Shown piece by piece: positions 1-8,444 of a stretch of DNA of 64,000 bases. The notes under the pieces are model-generated. The model saw only the letters and a program-made list of their open reading frames with translations, did no database searches and was not told the origin of the DNA. The number at the start of each line of letters is the position of its first letter. Position 1 is the first letter of the stretch. The position numbers and the translations under genes are program-made. The stretch is from positions 171,247-235,246 of the forward strand of contig NZ_FMYI01000004.1 in NCBI RefSeq assembly GCF_900096905.1, in the 5' to 3' direction. This stretch comes from Pelagirhabdus alkalitolerans (GTDB taxonomy: Bacteria > Bacillota > Bacilli > Bacillales > Amphibacillaceae).

Positions 1-1452
1 CGAGAAGACTTAATTCAGATCATTAAGCAAACATTACAAGAAAATAGTAGTTTTTTAGGGACATGGGTAGCTTATGAGCCGAATGCCTTTGATCAAAACG
101 ATGCATCTTTTAAAAACCAAGCACATTACGATCAAACAGGGCGTATGATTGCTTATGCAGTTCGGACAAAAAACGGAATGTCAGTTGAAAACTTGCCGAA
201 TATTGATCAAGAAGACTTTTACACAATACCTAAAGCTGATAATCAACTAACCGTAATTGATCCTTTTACTTACACAGTAAATGGCGAAGAGACATTAATG
301 ACAACAATCGCTACCCCTATAAAACAAGACGGGAAAATTATTGGTGTAACGGGTATCGATATCAAACTTCGTTCAGCAAAGGAAATAGAACGCAGTTTAA
401 TTAACTTTGATGGCGCAAAAGATGACATTGATATGGATAATGTGCTCCATAGCTTAAACAAAAAAGGTCAAGCCGGTAAAGAATCCGCACAAGTTATTCG
501 TGCGATTAAACAAGATTACGATGAGATTATTCGATTGTTTGAATCAACTGTCGATAATATTTCAGAAAATGCCGCGACATTTAATAATATCACGACACGT
601 GCGAATGAAGCGTCTAACGAAGTGACAAACGCACTAGATGAAATTGCTCGCGGGGCAACTGATCAAGCCAATGATACAGAAAATGGCTCTCATCAAATGG
701 AATCATTAGGTGCGATTATCGAAGAAGATCAAGGAAAAATTCAAAACTTATCTGCACACATCAAAACAATATCTGAACTGACAACGGAGTCTCATGAAAC
801 ATTCGATCAATTAGTTCAACAAAACGAAGAGACTGTTCATGCGATGAATGATATGACATCGAATTTATCCGAGACCGTTTCAAGTACTGATAAAATCAAA
901 AAAGCAAGTGAAGAAATTAATAACATTGCCGAACAGACGAATTTGCTTGCGCTTAATGCTTCGATTGAAGCAGCTCGTGCTGGAGAATCAGGAAAAGGGT
1001 TCGCAGTTGTGGCTGATGAAATTCGTAAACTCGCTGAAAATGCTAAAACATTCTCAGAACAAATTGATGGCGATATTAATGAACTCGATCAACGATCAAC
1101 GGAGTCTTATCAATCGATGAATCAATTAACAGAAACCATCGACACACAATCCGATCAAATAAAAGAAACAGGTTCACGATTTAATCAAATTAGTGATACG
1201 ATTGAGCGTATTCGTGAGCGCATTGAACAAATCCAAGTCTCTGGAACGAAGATGACTGAGAAAAAAGAAGAGCTCCTTAGTGTCATTCAATCCCTTGCTG
1301 CTATTGCAGAAGAAAACGCAGCAAGCTCAGAAGAGGTTTCCGCTTCAATGGACACACTTACTGAAACGATTGATCAAAGTTCAAAAGGATCTGCCAAACT
1401 CGAACAAATGGTCGATTCATTAAAAGAAACGATTGAACGAATCAAATCATAG
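1..1452 (+). CDS. Methyl-accepting chemotaxis protein, 5' end outside window
   Basis: The frame is open from base 1, so the N-terminus is missing; 483 residues are visible. The first ~115 residues look like the distal part of a Cache sensor (GTWVAYEPNAF, then TTIATPIKQDGKIIGVTGID). The rest is a helical signalling domain with the conserved hairpin tip EQTNLLALNASIEAARAGE, which binds CheA and CheW. I see no hydrophobic membrane segment between the Cache part and the signalling domain, and no clear HAMP domain. In ordinary receptors a transmembrane helix sits there, so this one may sense inside the cell. It runs convergently with the MMPL gene and ends at a strong hairpin. Confidence 0.9.
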   Translation, partial: REDLIQIIKQTLQENSSFLGTWVAYEPNAFDQNDASFKNQAHYDQTGRMIAYAVRTKNGMSVENLPNIDQEDFYTIPKADNQLTVIDPFTYTVNGEETLMTTIATPIKQDGKIIGVTGIDIKLRSAKEIERSLINFDGAKDDIDMDNVLHSLNKKGQAGKESAQVIRAIKQDYDEIIRLFESTVDNISENAATFNNITTRANEASNEVTNALDEIARGATDQANDTENGSHQMESLGAIIEEDQGKIQNLSAHIKTISELTTESHETFDQLVQQNEETVHAMNDMTSNLSETVSSTDKIKKASEEINNIAEQTNLLALNASIEAARAGESGKGFAVVADEIRKLAENAKTFSEQIDGDINELDQRSTESYQSMNQLTETIDTQSDQIKETGSRFNQISDTIERIRERIEQIQVSGTKMTEKKEELLSVIQSLAAIAEENAASSEEVSASMDTLTETIDQSSKGSAKLEQMVDSLKETIERIKS

Positions 1453-1455
1453 TTA

Positions 1456-1503
1456 CGAAAAGAAGTCACCTGCGCTATTAAATGCACAGGTGACTTCTTT
1501 TCG
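1456..1503. terminator. Bidirectional intrinsic terminator
   Basis: A perfect 17-bp inverted repeat (arms 1456-1472 and 1487-1503, 14-nt loop) lies between the stop codons of two convergent genes. The A-rich and T-rich ends of the arms suit termination in both directions. Confidence 0.85.
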
Positions 1504-1512
1504 TTTATCATA

Positions 1513-4500
1513 TCATCGTTTAAAAGGCCACCAATTATAAGAGCCAATCCATTTGAACATAATCGGTACAAAAAGCGGTAGCATAATCAATGTGTAGAAT
1601 ATGATTCCCGCAATCACAATCGTACTGACTTGCATTAACGTTAATACACCTGATGGATATAAGGATGCAAATGTCCCGCCTAGAATAACTCCTGCAGATA
1701 ACACAGTGCTTCCTACTTTTTGCATCGTTGTTAAAATCAACTCATCAAACGACGTTTCATCCCCTGTTAGATCATCACTTAATCGACCTAATAAGAAAAT
1801 CGAATAATCAACGCCTAAAGCCATTAGTAAAACAAATGCGAAGAATGGCGTCGCCCACATAAGCCCATCGTAATCTAACCAATTGACAAAAATTAACTCA
1901 GTAATCGACATCGCACATATATACGTAATGATAAGAGAACCAATGACATAAATCGGCATAATTAATGATTTAAATAAAATCGTTAAGGCAATGAAAATAC
2001 CAACTAGCATGACAGCTGCTGTAAAGATAAAATCAGAGTCTGATACATCACGCAAGTCACGATTATTACTCGTAATCCCTTCAAATGCCAGATCCGTATC
2101 TTCTAAAAACGTGTCTTGTAGTGAAAAGTAGGTCATCTCTTCAATCTCATCAAGCGTATCAAATGCTTCATCACTATATGGGTTAACTGTTAACCCTATT
2201 TCAACAAACGCCACACGCATTTCACTAGGCGTTGTATACTGTTCCCATACTTGTTCAAACTCCTCTGATTCTATGAGGTCACGCATGAAGATTAATCCGC
2301 CTAATGGATGACCAGATTTTTCAATGATGTCATCTAACGTTTCAATGGCTTCATCTAAACCATCATCAATTTCAAGCGTGCCATCCCTCATTTCATCTAC
2401 ACTGGTAATCAATAGTTCTAACATCGTTTCGACTTGATCGAATTCACCTGCAAAATCGGACAGCCCTTGCTCAATTTCGCCTAGACCGTCATCTAACTCA
2501 CTAAGAGCTTCGCTTAGCTCATAAATACCTTCAACTGCTTCACTTAGGCCTTCCATAATTTCTTCTGTACCTGCTTGCATCTCTCTGATACCAGACTGTA
2601 ATTCATTAATAGCCATATCTATTTGTTCAAACACGTCAAATAGTTCATTTTCTCGTTCAGTAATCTCTTGTAAGACTTCTTCAAATGCTTCTAACTCTTC
2701 GATCGCTTCTGATAATTCCTGATCAATTTCGTCTGCATCAAATTGTTGTTCAAGCGATTCAAGCGTCTCAATTACGTCATCGACCATCTCTATTGATTCG
2801 ATTAAACCGGGCAGTTCCTCATCCAGTGACTCAAACGCATCATCCATGGTACCTTGAATATCCTCACTCATTTCAATGGCTTCAGCCAATTGTTCACGTG
2901 ACTCACTCAACACTTGATCTAATTCTTCAATGAGTTCAAAATCTTCATCTGTTACTTCGTCAATTGGAAAGCCTAAGATTGACTCAAGGAGCTCTAATAC
3001 TTCATCTTCATTAAGCTCATCCAATTCCGCTTGGAATGTCGCTAATAATACATCAACGGATTCCAGTGATTCGATGAATTCATCAAATGCTTCGTCAATC
3101 TCCTCTGACTCATCTGACAATTCTTGAATCAATATTAACACGTCTAAAAATTGTTCCGATCCCTCATTTAGATCATTCAACAACTCATCACCGATAACAG
3201 ATTGTTCATTAAAAGTTGAAACAACGTCATTTAATTGTTCTAACCCATCAATCAGTCGTGATAAGTCTTCAACGTAACCATCTGACTCATCAAAGAACGT
3301 TTGTAATCGTTCTTCAAGCTCACCTGGCACCTCACTAAATGCCTCAAGTTCATCCAGCATTTCATTTTGCCCTGTGATTAACTCTTCTAATCCAGATTCA
3401 CCTTCTTCCAAACCTTCAGCTAATTCCATTAAATTTTGATCGATCTCATTTACCCCATCACGCGACTCTTCGACACCATTTAATAGTTCATAAATGCCTT
3501 CTTCAGCCTCTTCCAGTGTCGGTTCTTGGTTTTCCAACTCGGTTAATAATTCGAGCTGACCTTCCTCTAACTCTGAAAGACCACCTGATACTTCTTCTAA
3601 TCCGTCTCTCAATTCTTCAGCTAGATAAGAGACAGTCGCTTCTTCTAGAACCTCTCCTTCTGGCCTTGAGATCGTTCGCACTTCATCCACATTATCGATT
3701 TTTTCTAAATTTAAACTTAACAACTCTAAATAAGGAATGGCTTGTACGTCATACCAAGATCCTTCATTACTCTCGATCACGAGTGTCGTGAAGAATAAGT
3801 CACCTTCTCCAAATGCCTCATCAACTAAGTCATACCCTTGTACGGAATCAAATGATGGATCAATTTCATCCAAATTATCAAATGAGCGAGATTGATCATA
3901 CATCAATGCTAAAGGAATTGTCGCAATGAGAATAAGGATAATCGCATACTTTGTTTTATAAAGAGCAAAGTACCCTAGTTTACCCCAAAGCCAATTATTC
4001 GGTTCTTTTACCTTTTGCTGTGAAGGCCAAAAAATCCGATTCCCTAGTACTTGGAATATAAATGGGAACAACATCCAAATCGCTAAAATGACAAAAATAA
4101 CACTAAACGTGACACCAACAGCTGATCGATACAAATCAAAATTAGCAAGGCCAATTGCCGCAAAACCTATAAAACCGGTCATGGCACTATATAATACTGA
4201 ATTTCTAGCACCTTTCATCGTGCTCTTCATCGCAAGGCGCTGATTCGGTTCATGAATTGCTTCCTCTTGAAAACGTTGCATCACTAGAATACAGTAATCT
4301 GTCCCAACACCAAAGACGACAATTAATATAAACACTTCGGTAAATTGTGAAACTGGAAAACCGAATCGATCAATTAGAACAGACACCAATGAAACAGATA
4401 TCACATAAACCGTTCCAAGCATTAATAGAGGGATAAAAGGAGCAACAGGAGATTTAAAGATGATAGCAAGTACAACAAATACGAGGATAACAGTTATAAT

Positions 4501-5067
4501 CGTTGAACGATCTAATCCTTCTTCTGTCGTCACAAGAACGTCTTCATTAATAGCAATTTCACCCGTCTGATAGTGATTCATCCCATCAACGGCCATTTCA
4601 TCATCAATCAGACCACGCACATCTGCATATTCATTCGATTCAATATTCGATTGTAAAACAACAACTAGTACGTCCTCATCCTCGCTTAATAATCGATCTT
4701 CCGCTTCTTCACCATCAAACGGTGACATCACATCATATAAATTCAGATCAGATTCATACCGAATCGACTCCGCACGTTCTTCGATTTGGTCTTTTTCATC
4801 ATCAGTAAAGCTTGACTCATTTTCATTTTGATACACCACAATAATTTCATGACCCGTAAATCCATCATCTCGCTCAATAATATCATCAACAGCCTCTGAG
4901 GGATAACCTTCTGGTGCACTCGGCATCCCTTCTTCATGAACAAATTGAGAAATATCAGGAGACACCATAAATAGTGCAACAACTGCTATAACCCATATGA
5001 TTGGATTAACATGTACAAATCCGACTGACTTGAAATTGTGCCTCCACTGCGATAAACGCTTTATCAT
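1513..5067 (-). CDS. MMPL/RND-family membrane transporter with very large acidic coiled-coil domain
   Basis: A 1184-residue protein of the MMPL branch of RND exporters, with relatives in B. subtilis (YdgH, YdfJ). One membrane helix lies near residues 25-45, a block of helices at ~185-345 contains GVGTDYCILVMQRF, another helix is near 370-390, and a second block at ~1013-1180 contains GVDYSIFLLGR. The paired Asp-containing motifs are the proton-relay signature of the family. Between the blocks, at about residues 480-930, is a long Glu/Asp/Leu-rich region predicted to form extracellular coiled coils, which makes it longer than typical Bacillus MMPL proteins. The start has a good ribosome site (AAGGTGAG). 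Substrate unknown; export of lipids or hydrophobic compounds is the family theme. Confidence 0.88.
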   Translation of the reverse strand: MIKRLSQWRHNFKSVGFVHVNPIIWVIAVVALFMVSPDISQFVHEEGMPSAPEGYPSEAVDDIIERDDGFTGHEIIVVYQNENESSFTDDEKDQIEERAESIRYESDLNLYDVMSPFDGEEAEDRLLSEDEDVLVVVLQSNIESNEYADVRGLIDDEMAVDGMNHYQTGEIAINEDVLVTTEEGLDRSTIITVILVFVVLAIIFKSPVAPFIPLLMLGTVYVISVSLVSVLIDRFGFPVSQFTEVFILIVVFGVGTDYCILVMQRFQEEAIHEPNQRLAMKSTMKGARNSVLYSAMTGFIGFAAIGLANFDLYRSAVGVTFSVIFVILAIWMLFPFIFQVLGNRIFWPSQQKVKEPNNWLWGKLGYFALYKTKYAIILILIATIPLALMYDQSRSFDNLDEIDPSFDSVQGYDLVDEAFGEGDLFFTTLVIESNEGSWYDVQAIPYLELLSLNLEKIDNVDEVRTISRPEGEVLEEATVSYLAEELRDGLEEVSGGLSELEEGQLELLTELENQEPTLEEAEEGIYELLNGVEESRDGVNEIDQNLMELAEGLEEGESGLEELITGQNEMLDELEAFSEVPGELEERLQTFFDESDGYVEDLSRLIDGLEQLNDVVSTFNEQSVIGDELLNDLNEGSEQFLDVLILIQELSDESEEIDEAFDEFIESLESVDVLLATFQAELDELNEDEVLELLESILGFPIDEVTDEDFELIEELDQVLSESREQLAEAIEMSEDIQGTMDDAFESLDEELPGLIESIEMVDDVIETLESLEQQFDADEIDQELSEAIEELEAFEEVLQEITERENELFDVFEQIDMAINELQSGIREMQAGTEEIMEGLSEAVEGIYELSEALSELDDGLGEIEQGLSDFAGEFDQVETMLELLITSVDEMRDGTLEIDDGLDEAIETLDDIIEKSGHPLGGLIFMRDLIESEEFEQVWEQYTTPSEMRVAFVEIGLTVNPYSDEAFDTLDEIEEMTYFSLQDTFLEDTDLAFEGITSNNRDLRDVSDSDFIFTAAVMLVGIFIALTILFKSLIMPIYVIGSLIITYICAMSITELIFVNWLDYDGLMWATPFFAFVLLMALGVDYSIFLLGRLSDDLTGDETSFDELILTTMQKVGSTVLSAGVILGGTFASLYPSGVLTLMQVSTIVIAGIIFYTLIMLPLFVPIMFKWIGSYNWWPFKR

Positions 5068-5227
5068 AAACTCACCTTACTTTTTAATACTTAAGAGCAA
5101 AATATTCTTTTTGTCTGAAATTAATTTTACCTTATTCTTCTAATGGACTCAATTAATACACAATGGTTTCAATTTCACACAAAAACGAGCTGCTTTCAAT
5201 CTTATGAAAACAGCTCATTCTAACCAC

Positions 5228-5914
5228 TTATTTTTTAGTCGGACATGGTTTAGCATTACCAGGAAAAACAGTCGGACATTGTTGAGGAACAATAGGTGTT
5301 TGGCATTCGTCTATAGCTAATAAATCACGTGGTTCACAAAAACTGGCTTCTAATTCTAACGTTACATCTGCAACTGCTTGAACACTTTGGCATACATTTA
5401 AAGTAAGATCAACACTTTCTAATTCTGTATTGTCACAGTTTACTGTCGCACTACACGTGACTTCTGAAATCCGAACAACAAGCCGCGTACCTTCTGGCGC
5501 ACACAGGTATACAGATTCTGGTATCTCAATTTCAATAGGATCTGATAACTCCAAGAATGGTGTGACACCGTCAAAACCTGTGAACTCAACAACTAATGAT
5601 AATGTCTTCTCAAAGCTAACACGTTGTAATTCAACTTCTTGACCATCAATTAAAAAATCGCGATCTTGTCTCTCTGCTGTTTCAGTGACTTCTATTTCTG
5701 CATTTTGAGGTAGTGGATTACCGGTAAGAGGATCGATGAGATAACATCGTGTTGATAAATCACTAACAGTCGGACCACAAGGATCAATCGTAAGAGCTCC
5801 TATATCTTCTGCTGATACATTTTGATTAACTGTTTCTTGTAGAACAACCCAATCGTAAACTTTTTCCGCATTAAAACAAAGTAATTCTTTATTATTATTC
5901 AGTGAACGTGCCAA
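5228..5914 (-). CDS. Probable spore coat/exosporium protein, cysteine-containing, all-beta
   Basis: About 228 residues with no signal peptide or membrane helix, rich in beta-type sequence and with about a dozen scattered Cys, including a Cys/Pro-rich tail. The motif KVYDWVVLQ near the N-terminus recalls Bacillus coat proteins of the BMQ_0737 type; I give that from memory. An upstream ATG at 5938 has no ribosome site. The sequence AAAGGAG lies just inside that frame and fits a TTG start at 5914, which I prefer. A sigma-K-like promoter sits upstream at 5956-5982, placing expression in the late mother cell. Divergent from the coiled-coil gene at 6107. Function otherwise unknown. Confidence 0.7.
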   Translation of the reverse strand: MARSLNNNKELLCFNAEKVYDWVVLQETVNQNVSAEDIGALTIDPCGPTVSDLSTRCYLIDPLTGNPLPQNAEIEVTETAERQDRDFLIDGQEVELQRVSFEKTLSLVVEFTGFDGVTPFLELSDPIEIEIPESVYLCAPEGTRLVVRISEVTCSATVNCDNTELESVDLTLNVCQSVQAVADVTLELEASFCEPRDLLAIDECQTPIVPQQCPTVFPGNAKPCPTKK

Positions 5915-5955
5915 GGTATACTCTACTCCTTTACTCATTATTTATAATTCATTAT

Positions 5956-5982
5956 CAAAGTATGTTCATAATCATTTTTTGT
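5956..5982 (-). promoter_or_regulatory. Candidate sigma-K promoter of the coat-like gene
   Basis: On the minus strand AC, 16 bases, then CATACTTTG. This matches the sigma-K pattern AC-N16-CATAnnnTA except for the final base. The predicted start of transcription is near 5948, which leaves a ~34-nt leader before the preferred TTG start. Confidence 0.5.
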
Positions 5983-6056
5983 TCTATGCGACTACCCTAT
6001 TTCAATCAATTTAAATTAAAAAGGCGATTGTACTTAGTCACATCCTAGAAAGAAAC

Positions 6057-6083
6057 ACCTAAATTGAAAACAGTCATATATTA
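6057..6083 (+). promoter_or_regulatory. Candidate sigma-K promoter of the coiled-coil gene
   Basis: On the plus strand AC (6057-6058), 16 bases, then CATATATTA (6075-6083). This is a full match to AC-N16-CATAnnnTA. It lies about 25-30 bp upstream of the start codons of the next gene and back to back with the sigma-K-like site serving the coat-like gene. Confidence 0.55.
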
Positions 6084-6106
6084 AATCTATATAAATATTG
6101 AGGTGA

Positions 6107-6901
6107 ATGATGGTGGTGAGTTCAACAAACGATCGGCTGATGCCAACAAAGAACGATCAACCCTTAACCAATTCTATGACAAAAAGACAGCTCATTCATG
6201 CCTATCAATTACTGAAGTATCAGTACCATTCTGTCTCTAATAATTTAAGGCATCAAATTGAAGAAAATAAACAACTAGTTGAACAATTAAATTATCATCG
6301 CAATAAAATAAATAGTATAAAAAAGCGACTTGAAGAAAAAGAAAAAATATTAAATCAAATGACAGACAAAACCAATTTATTAAACACTGCGCTTATTAAA
6401 CATACAGAAGATTGCCAAAGCCTTGTTAGTATGTTGTCTCAGCTTAAACTTATTTCTCATTCAGAGGAGGTGGAATATAATATGTCTAAAATACTTTCAA
6501 CTAAAGAAGATCCAAACATATCAAAAACACCAGAAGTAGAATCTGATGAACATAAAATTGAAGACCATCCTGCACCCAATCCCTTTACCTTTCAAGATCT
6601 TAAATCTTATAAAAGTGTGACTTTACTTCCTATAAAGAACGAAAAGAAAAATATAAATTTCTCACCTTACCTCTATGAACGGAGAAAACATCTTATAAAA
6701 CAACTTAAAAACAGAAAACCGAAAAACGATGTAGACACACGTACTGAAAGTCAAACACAAACCTCCGAACAATCAACAGTTTCTGACACATCACCAGAAA
6801 AGAACCTTGATGATATTAATGAACCTGTCAATTTAACTACAGAACAAACAGAATCAACCTCTACAGTAGTCGACAAAATTAAAAATTTATTTAAATTATA
6901 A
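6107..6901 (+). CDS. Hypothetical coiled-coil protein, probably sporulation-associated
   Basis: 264 residues with no signal peptide or membrane helix; I do not recognise a family. Residues ~25-105 form a charged coiled coil (heptad-like EENKQLVEQLNYHRNKINS), followed by a low-complexity Ser/Thr/Glu/Lys region to the C-terminus. Several in-frame starts cluster here: ATG 6107, ATG 6110, GTG 6113 and GTG 6116. The ribosome site GAGGTG (6100-6105) is too close to 6107 and fits 6113 best. A second, stronger ribosome site inside the gene precedes an in-frame ATG at 6482 and could give a separate 139-residue C-terminal product. The sigma-K-like promoter suggests a coat or cortex role; that is inference. 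Confidence 0.7.
   Translation: MMVVSSTNDRLMPTKNDQPLTNSMTKRQLIHAYQLLKYQYHSVSNNLRHQIEENKQLVEQLNYHRNKINSIKKRLEEKEKILNQMTDKTNLLNTALIKHTEDCQSLVSMLSQLKLISHSEEVEYNMSKILSTKEDPNISKTPEVESDEHKIEDHPAPNPFTFQDLKSYKSVTLLPIKNEKKNINFSPYLYERRKHLIKQLKNRKPKNDVDTRTESQTQTSEQSTVSDTSPEKNLDDINEPVNLTTEQTESTSTVVDKIKNLFKL
6464..6484 (+). promoter_or_regulatory. Internal ribosome binding site and in-frame start
   Basis: GAGGAGGTGG at 6464-6473 is a near-perfect anti-16S match, 8 nt before ATG 6482, in the same frame as the surrounding gene. Initiation here would make residues 126-264 as an independent protein. The Glu-Glu-Val codons could also produce this by chance. Confidence 0.45.
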
Positions 6902-6906
6902 AAGCG

Positions 6907-6953
6907 AATAGCCTAACACCAATAGAAGCATCTTCCATGGTTGTTAGGCTATT
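6907..6953. terminator. Hairpin terminator between convergent genes
   Basis: A 12-bp perfect inverted repeat (6907-6918 and 6942-6953) with a long loop separates the coiled-coil gene from the convergent potassium transporter gene and is followed by an AT-rich stretch. Bidirectional use is likely. Confidence 0.6.
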
Positions 6954-6987
6954 ATATACACTTATTTATTTTTGTCTTAAATCTCTG

Positions 6988-8358
6988 TTACCCTATAATC
7001 ATTTTGGCTTTTGGATATTTATATAGATCCTTGTTCGGCTTACCACGTATTATAAACAGGAATGAGAAGATACCAATCCGTCCAACAAACATCATCACCA
7101 TAATGATTAGTTTACCAATATTGGATAGATCTTCTGTGATCCCTAAACTTAAACCGGTTGTTCCAAAGGCAGAGAAGACTTCAAACATAATTTCAATATG
7201 TGAGAATGGCTCTGTAATCGACAAGGCTAAAATCGCTGCTAAACACAACATAAACGCAGTTACCGATACAATATATGAACGCGTAATATCTTCACGGTCT
7301 ATTTCACGTTTAAACACTTTAATGGATTGGTGTCCTTTCGCATAATGGAAAATCGAAAGCAGCATAATCGCAAAAGTGGTGGTTCGTATCCCACCACCAA
7401 CACTACTTGGTGAGGCCCCAATAAACATTAAAAATGATAATACAATTAACGTTGGCTCTGTGAACTGTGTCATTTCCATTGTCGCTAGACCACCATTTCG
7501 GGTCGTAATCGACTGAAACAAGCTATAAAATAGAGATTCATGCCAACTGCTATCTACTAAGAAATGGTTTCGTTCTAATAAGAAAATCATGACAGCACCA
7601 AACAGAGCGAGTAAGAAGAATGTTGTTGTTGTTAACTTAGCAAATGTACTAAAGCGTTGTTCGGCTCTTCTGTTCTTACGGAAGCCGAAAATAATGTGTT
7701 GTACCTCGATCAACACTGGGAATCCAATCGCCCCTAAAACAAGTAAAATCATATTAACTGTCTGAACATAATAATCACCAGCAAAAGGAATTAACGATTG
7801 TCCTGTAATATCAAAACCTGCATTTGTCGTCGCACTAACCGCTGCGAAGAAACCCTGTGTCCATGCTTCTTGCCATGTGTCAAAATAATTAAGATAATGA
7901 ACACTTAGTAAAACCATGCCGATCATTTCGATGATAATTACTGTTTGTAAAATTTTTAACATCAAGCGAACTAATCCTGATAAAGTGGAACGGTTTTGAT
8001 CGACTGAAATGAGTTGACGACCTCTTAAACCAATTCGCTTACCTAACAATATATAGATAGTCGTCCCTAACGTCATGATCCCAATACCACCAAATTGCAA
8101 AATAAATGCTAATGCAAAGTACCCAGCTGTATTAAAGGTTAATTCAGTTGGGACGACCGTTAAACCCGTAACACTAATCGCACTAATGGCTGTAAATAAC
8201 CGATCAATAAGCGGAAATTCTATTCCTGTCTGATGGAAGACAGGCACACTAATAATCAATGTTGCCAATATAATTGCTGATAAATAAAACAGTACAATGA
8301 GTTGGACTGTTGATAAATGTTTAAGCACTCTGTTGAACTGTTTTCTTTCTGTCCGCAT
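6988..8358 (-). CDS. KtrB/KtrD-type potassium uptake membrane subunit (TrkH family)
   Basis: 456 residues; the membrane channel of a Na+-linked K+ uptake system used in osmoadaptation. The four pore-loop filter segments are visible: SVTGL (~residue 67), SATTNAGFD (~177), TTRNGGLAT (~290) and FGTTGLSLG (~400), each placed before a transmembrane helix. The C-terminus ends in a basic KYPKAKMIIG-like tail, as in Ktr subunits. No cytosolic KtrA/KtrC RCK subunit is encoded nearby, so it must pair with one encoded elsewhere, and KtrB versus KtrD cannot be decided. A good ribosome site (AAGGTATGGTG) precedes the ATG. It stands alone. Confidence 0.9.
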   Translation of the reverse strand: MRTERKQFNRVLKHLSTVQLIVLFYLSAIILATLIISVPVFHQTGIEFPLIDRLFTAISAISVTGLTVVPTELTFNTAGYFALAFILQFGGIGIMTLGTTIYILLGKRIGLRGRQLISVDQNRSTLSGLVRLMLKILQTVIIIEMIGMVLLSVHYLNYFDTWQEAWTQGFFAAVSATTNAGFDITGQSLIPFAGDYYVQTVNMILLVLGAIGFPVLIEVQHIIFGFRKNRRAEQRFSTFAKLTTTTFFLLALFGAVMIFLLERNHFLVDSSWHESLFYSLFQSITTRNGGLATMEMTQFTEPTLIVLSFLMFIGASPSSVGGGIRTTTFAIMLLSIFHYAKGHQSIKVFKREIDREDITRSYIVSVTAFMLCLAAILALSITEPFSHIEIMFEVFSAFGTTGLSLGITEDLSNIGKLIIMVMMFVGRIGIFSFLFIIRGKPNKDLYKYPKAKMIIG

Positions 8359-8444
8359 ATATCACACCATACCTTATTACAAAATTAGTTATAGCGTAAC
8401 ATATTATTCCGCTTTTGCACCCTATATTTTTAGTATTTGTGCGC

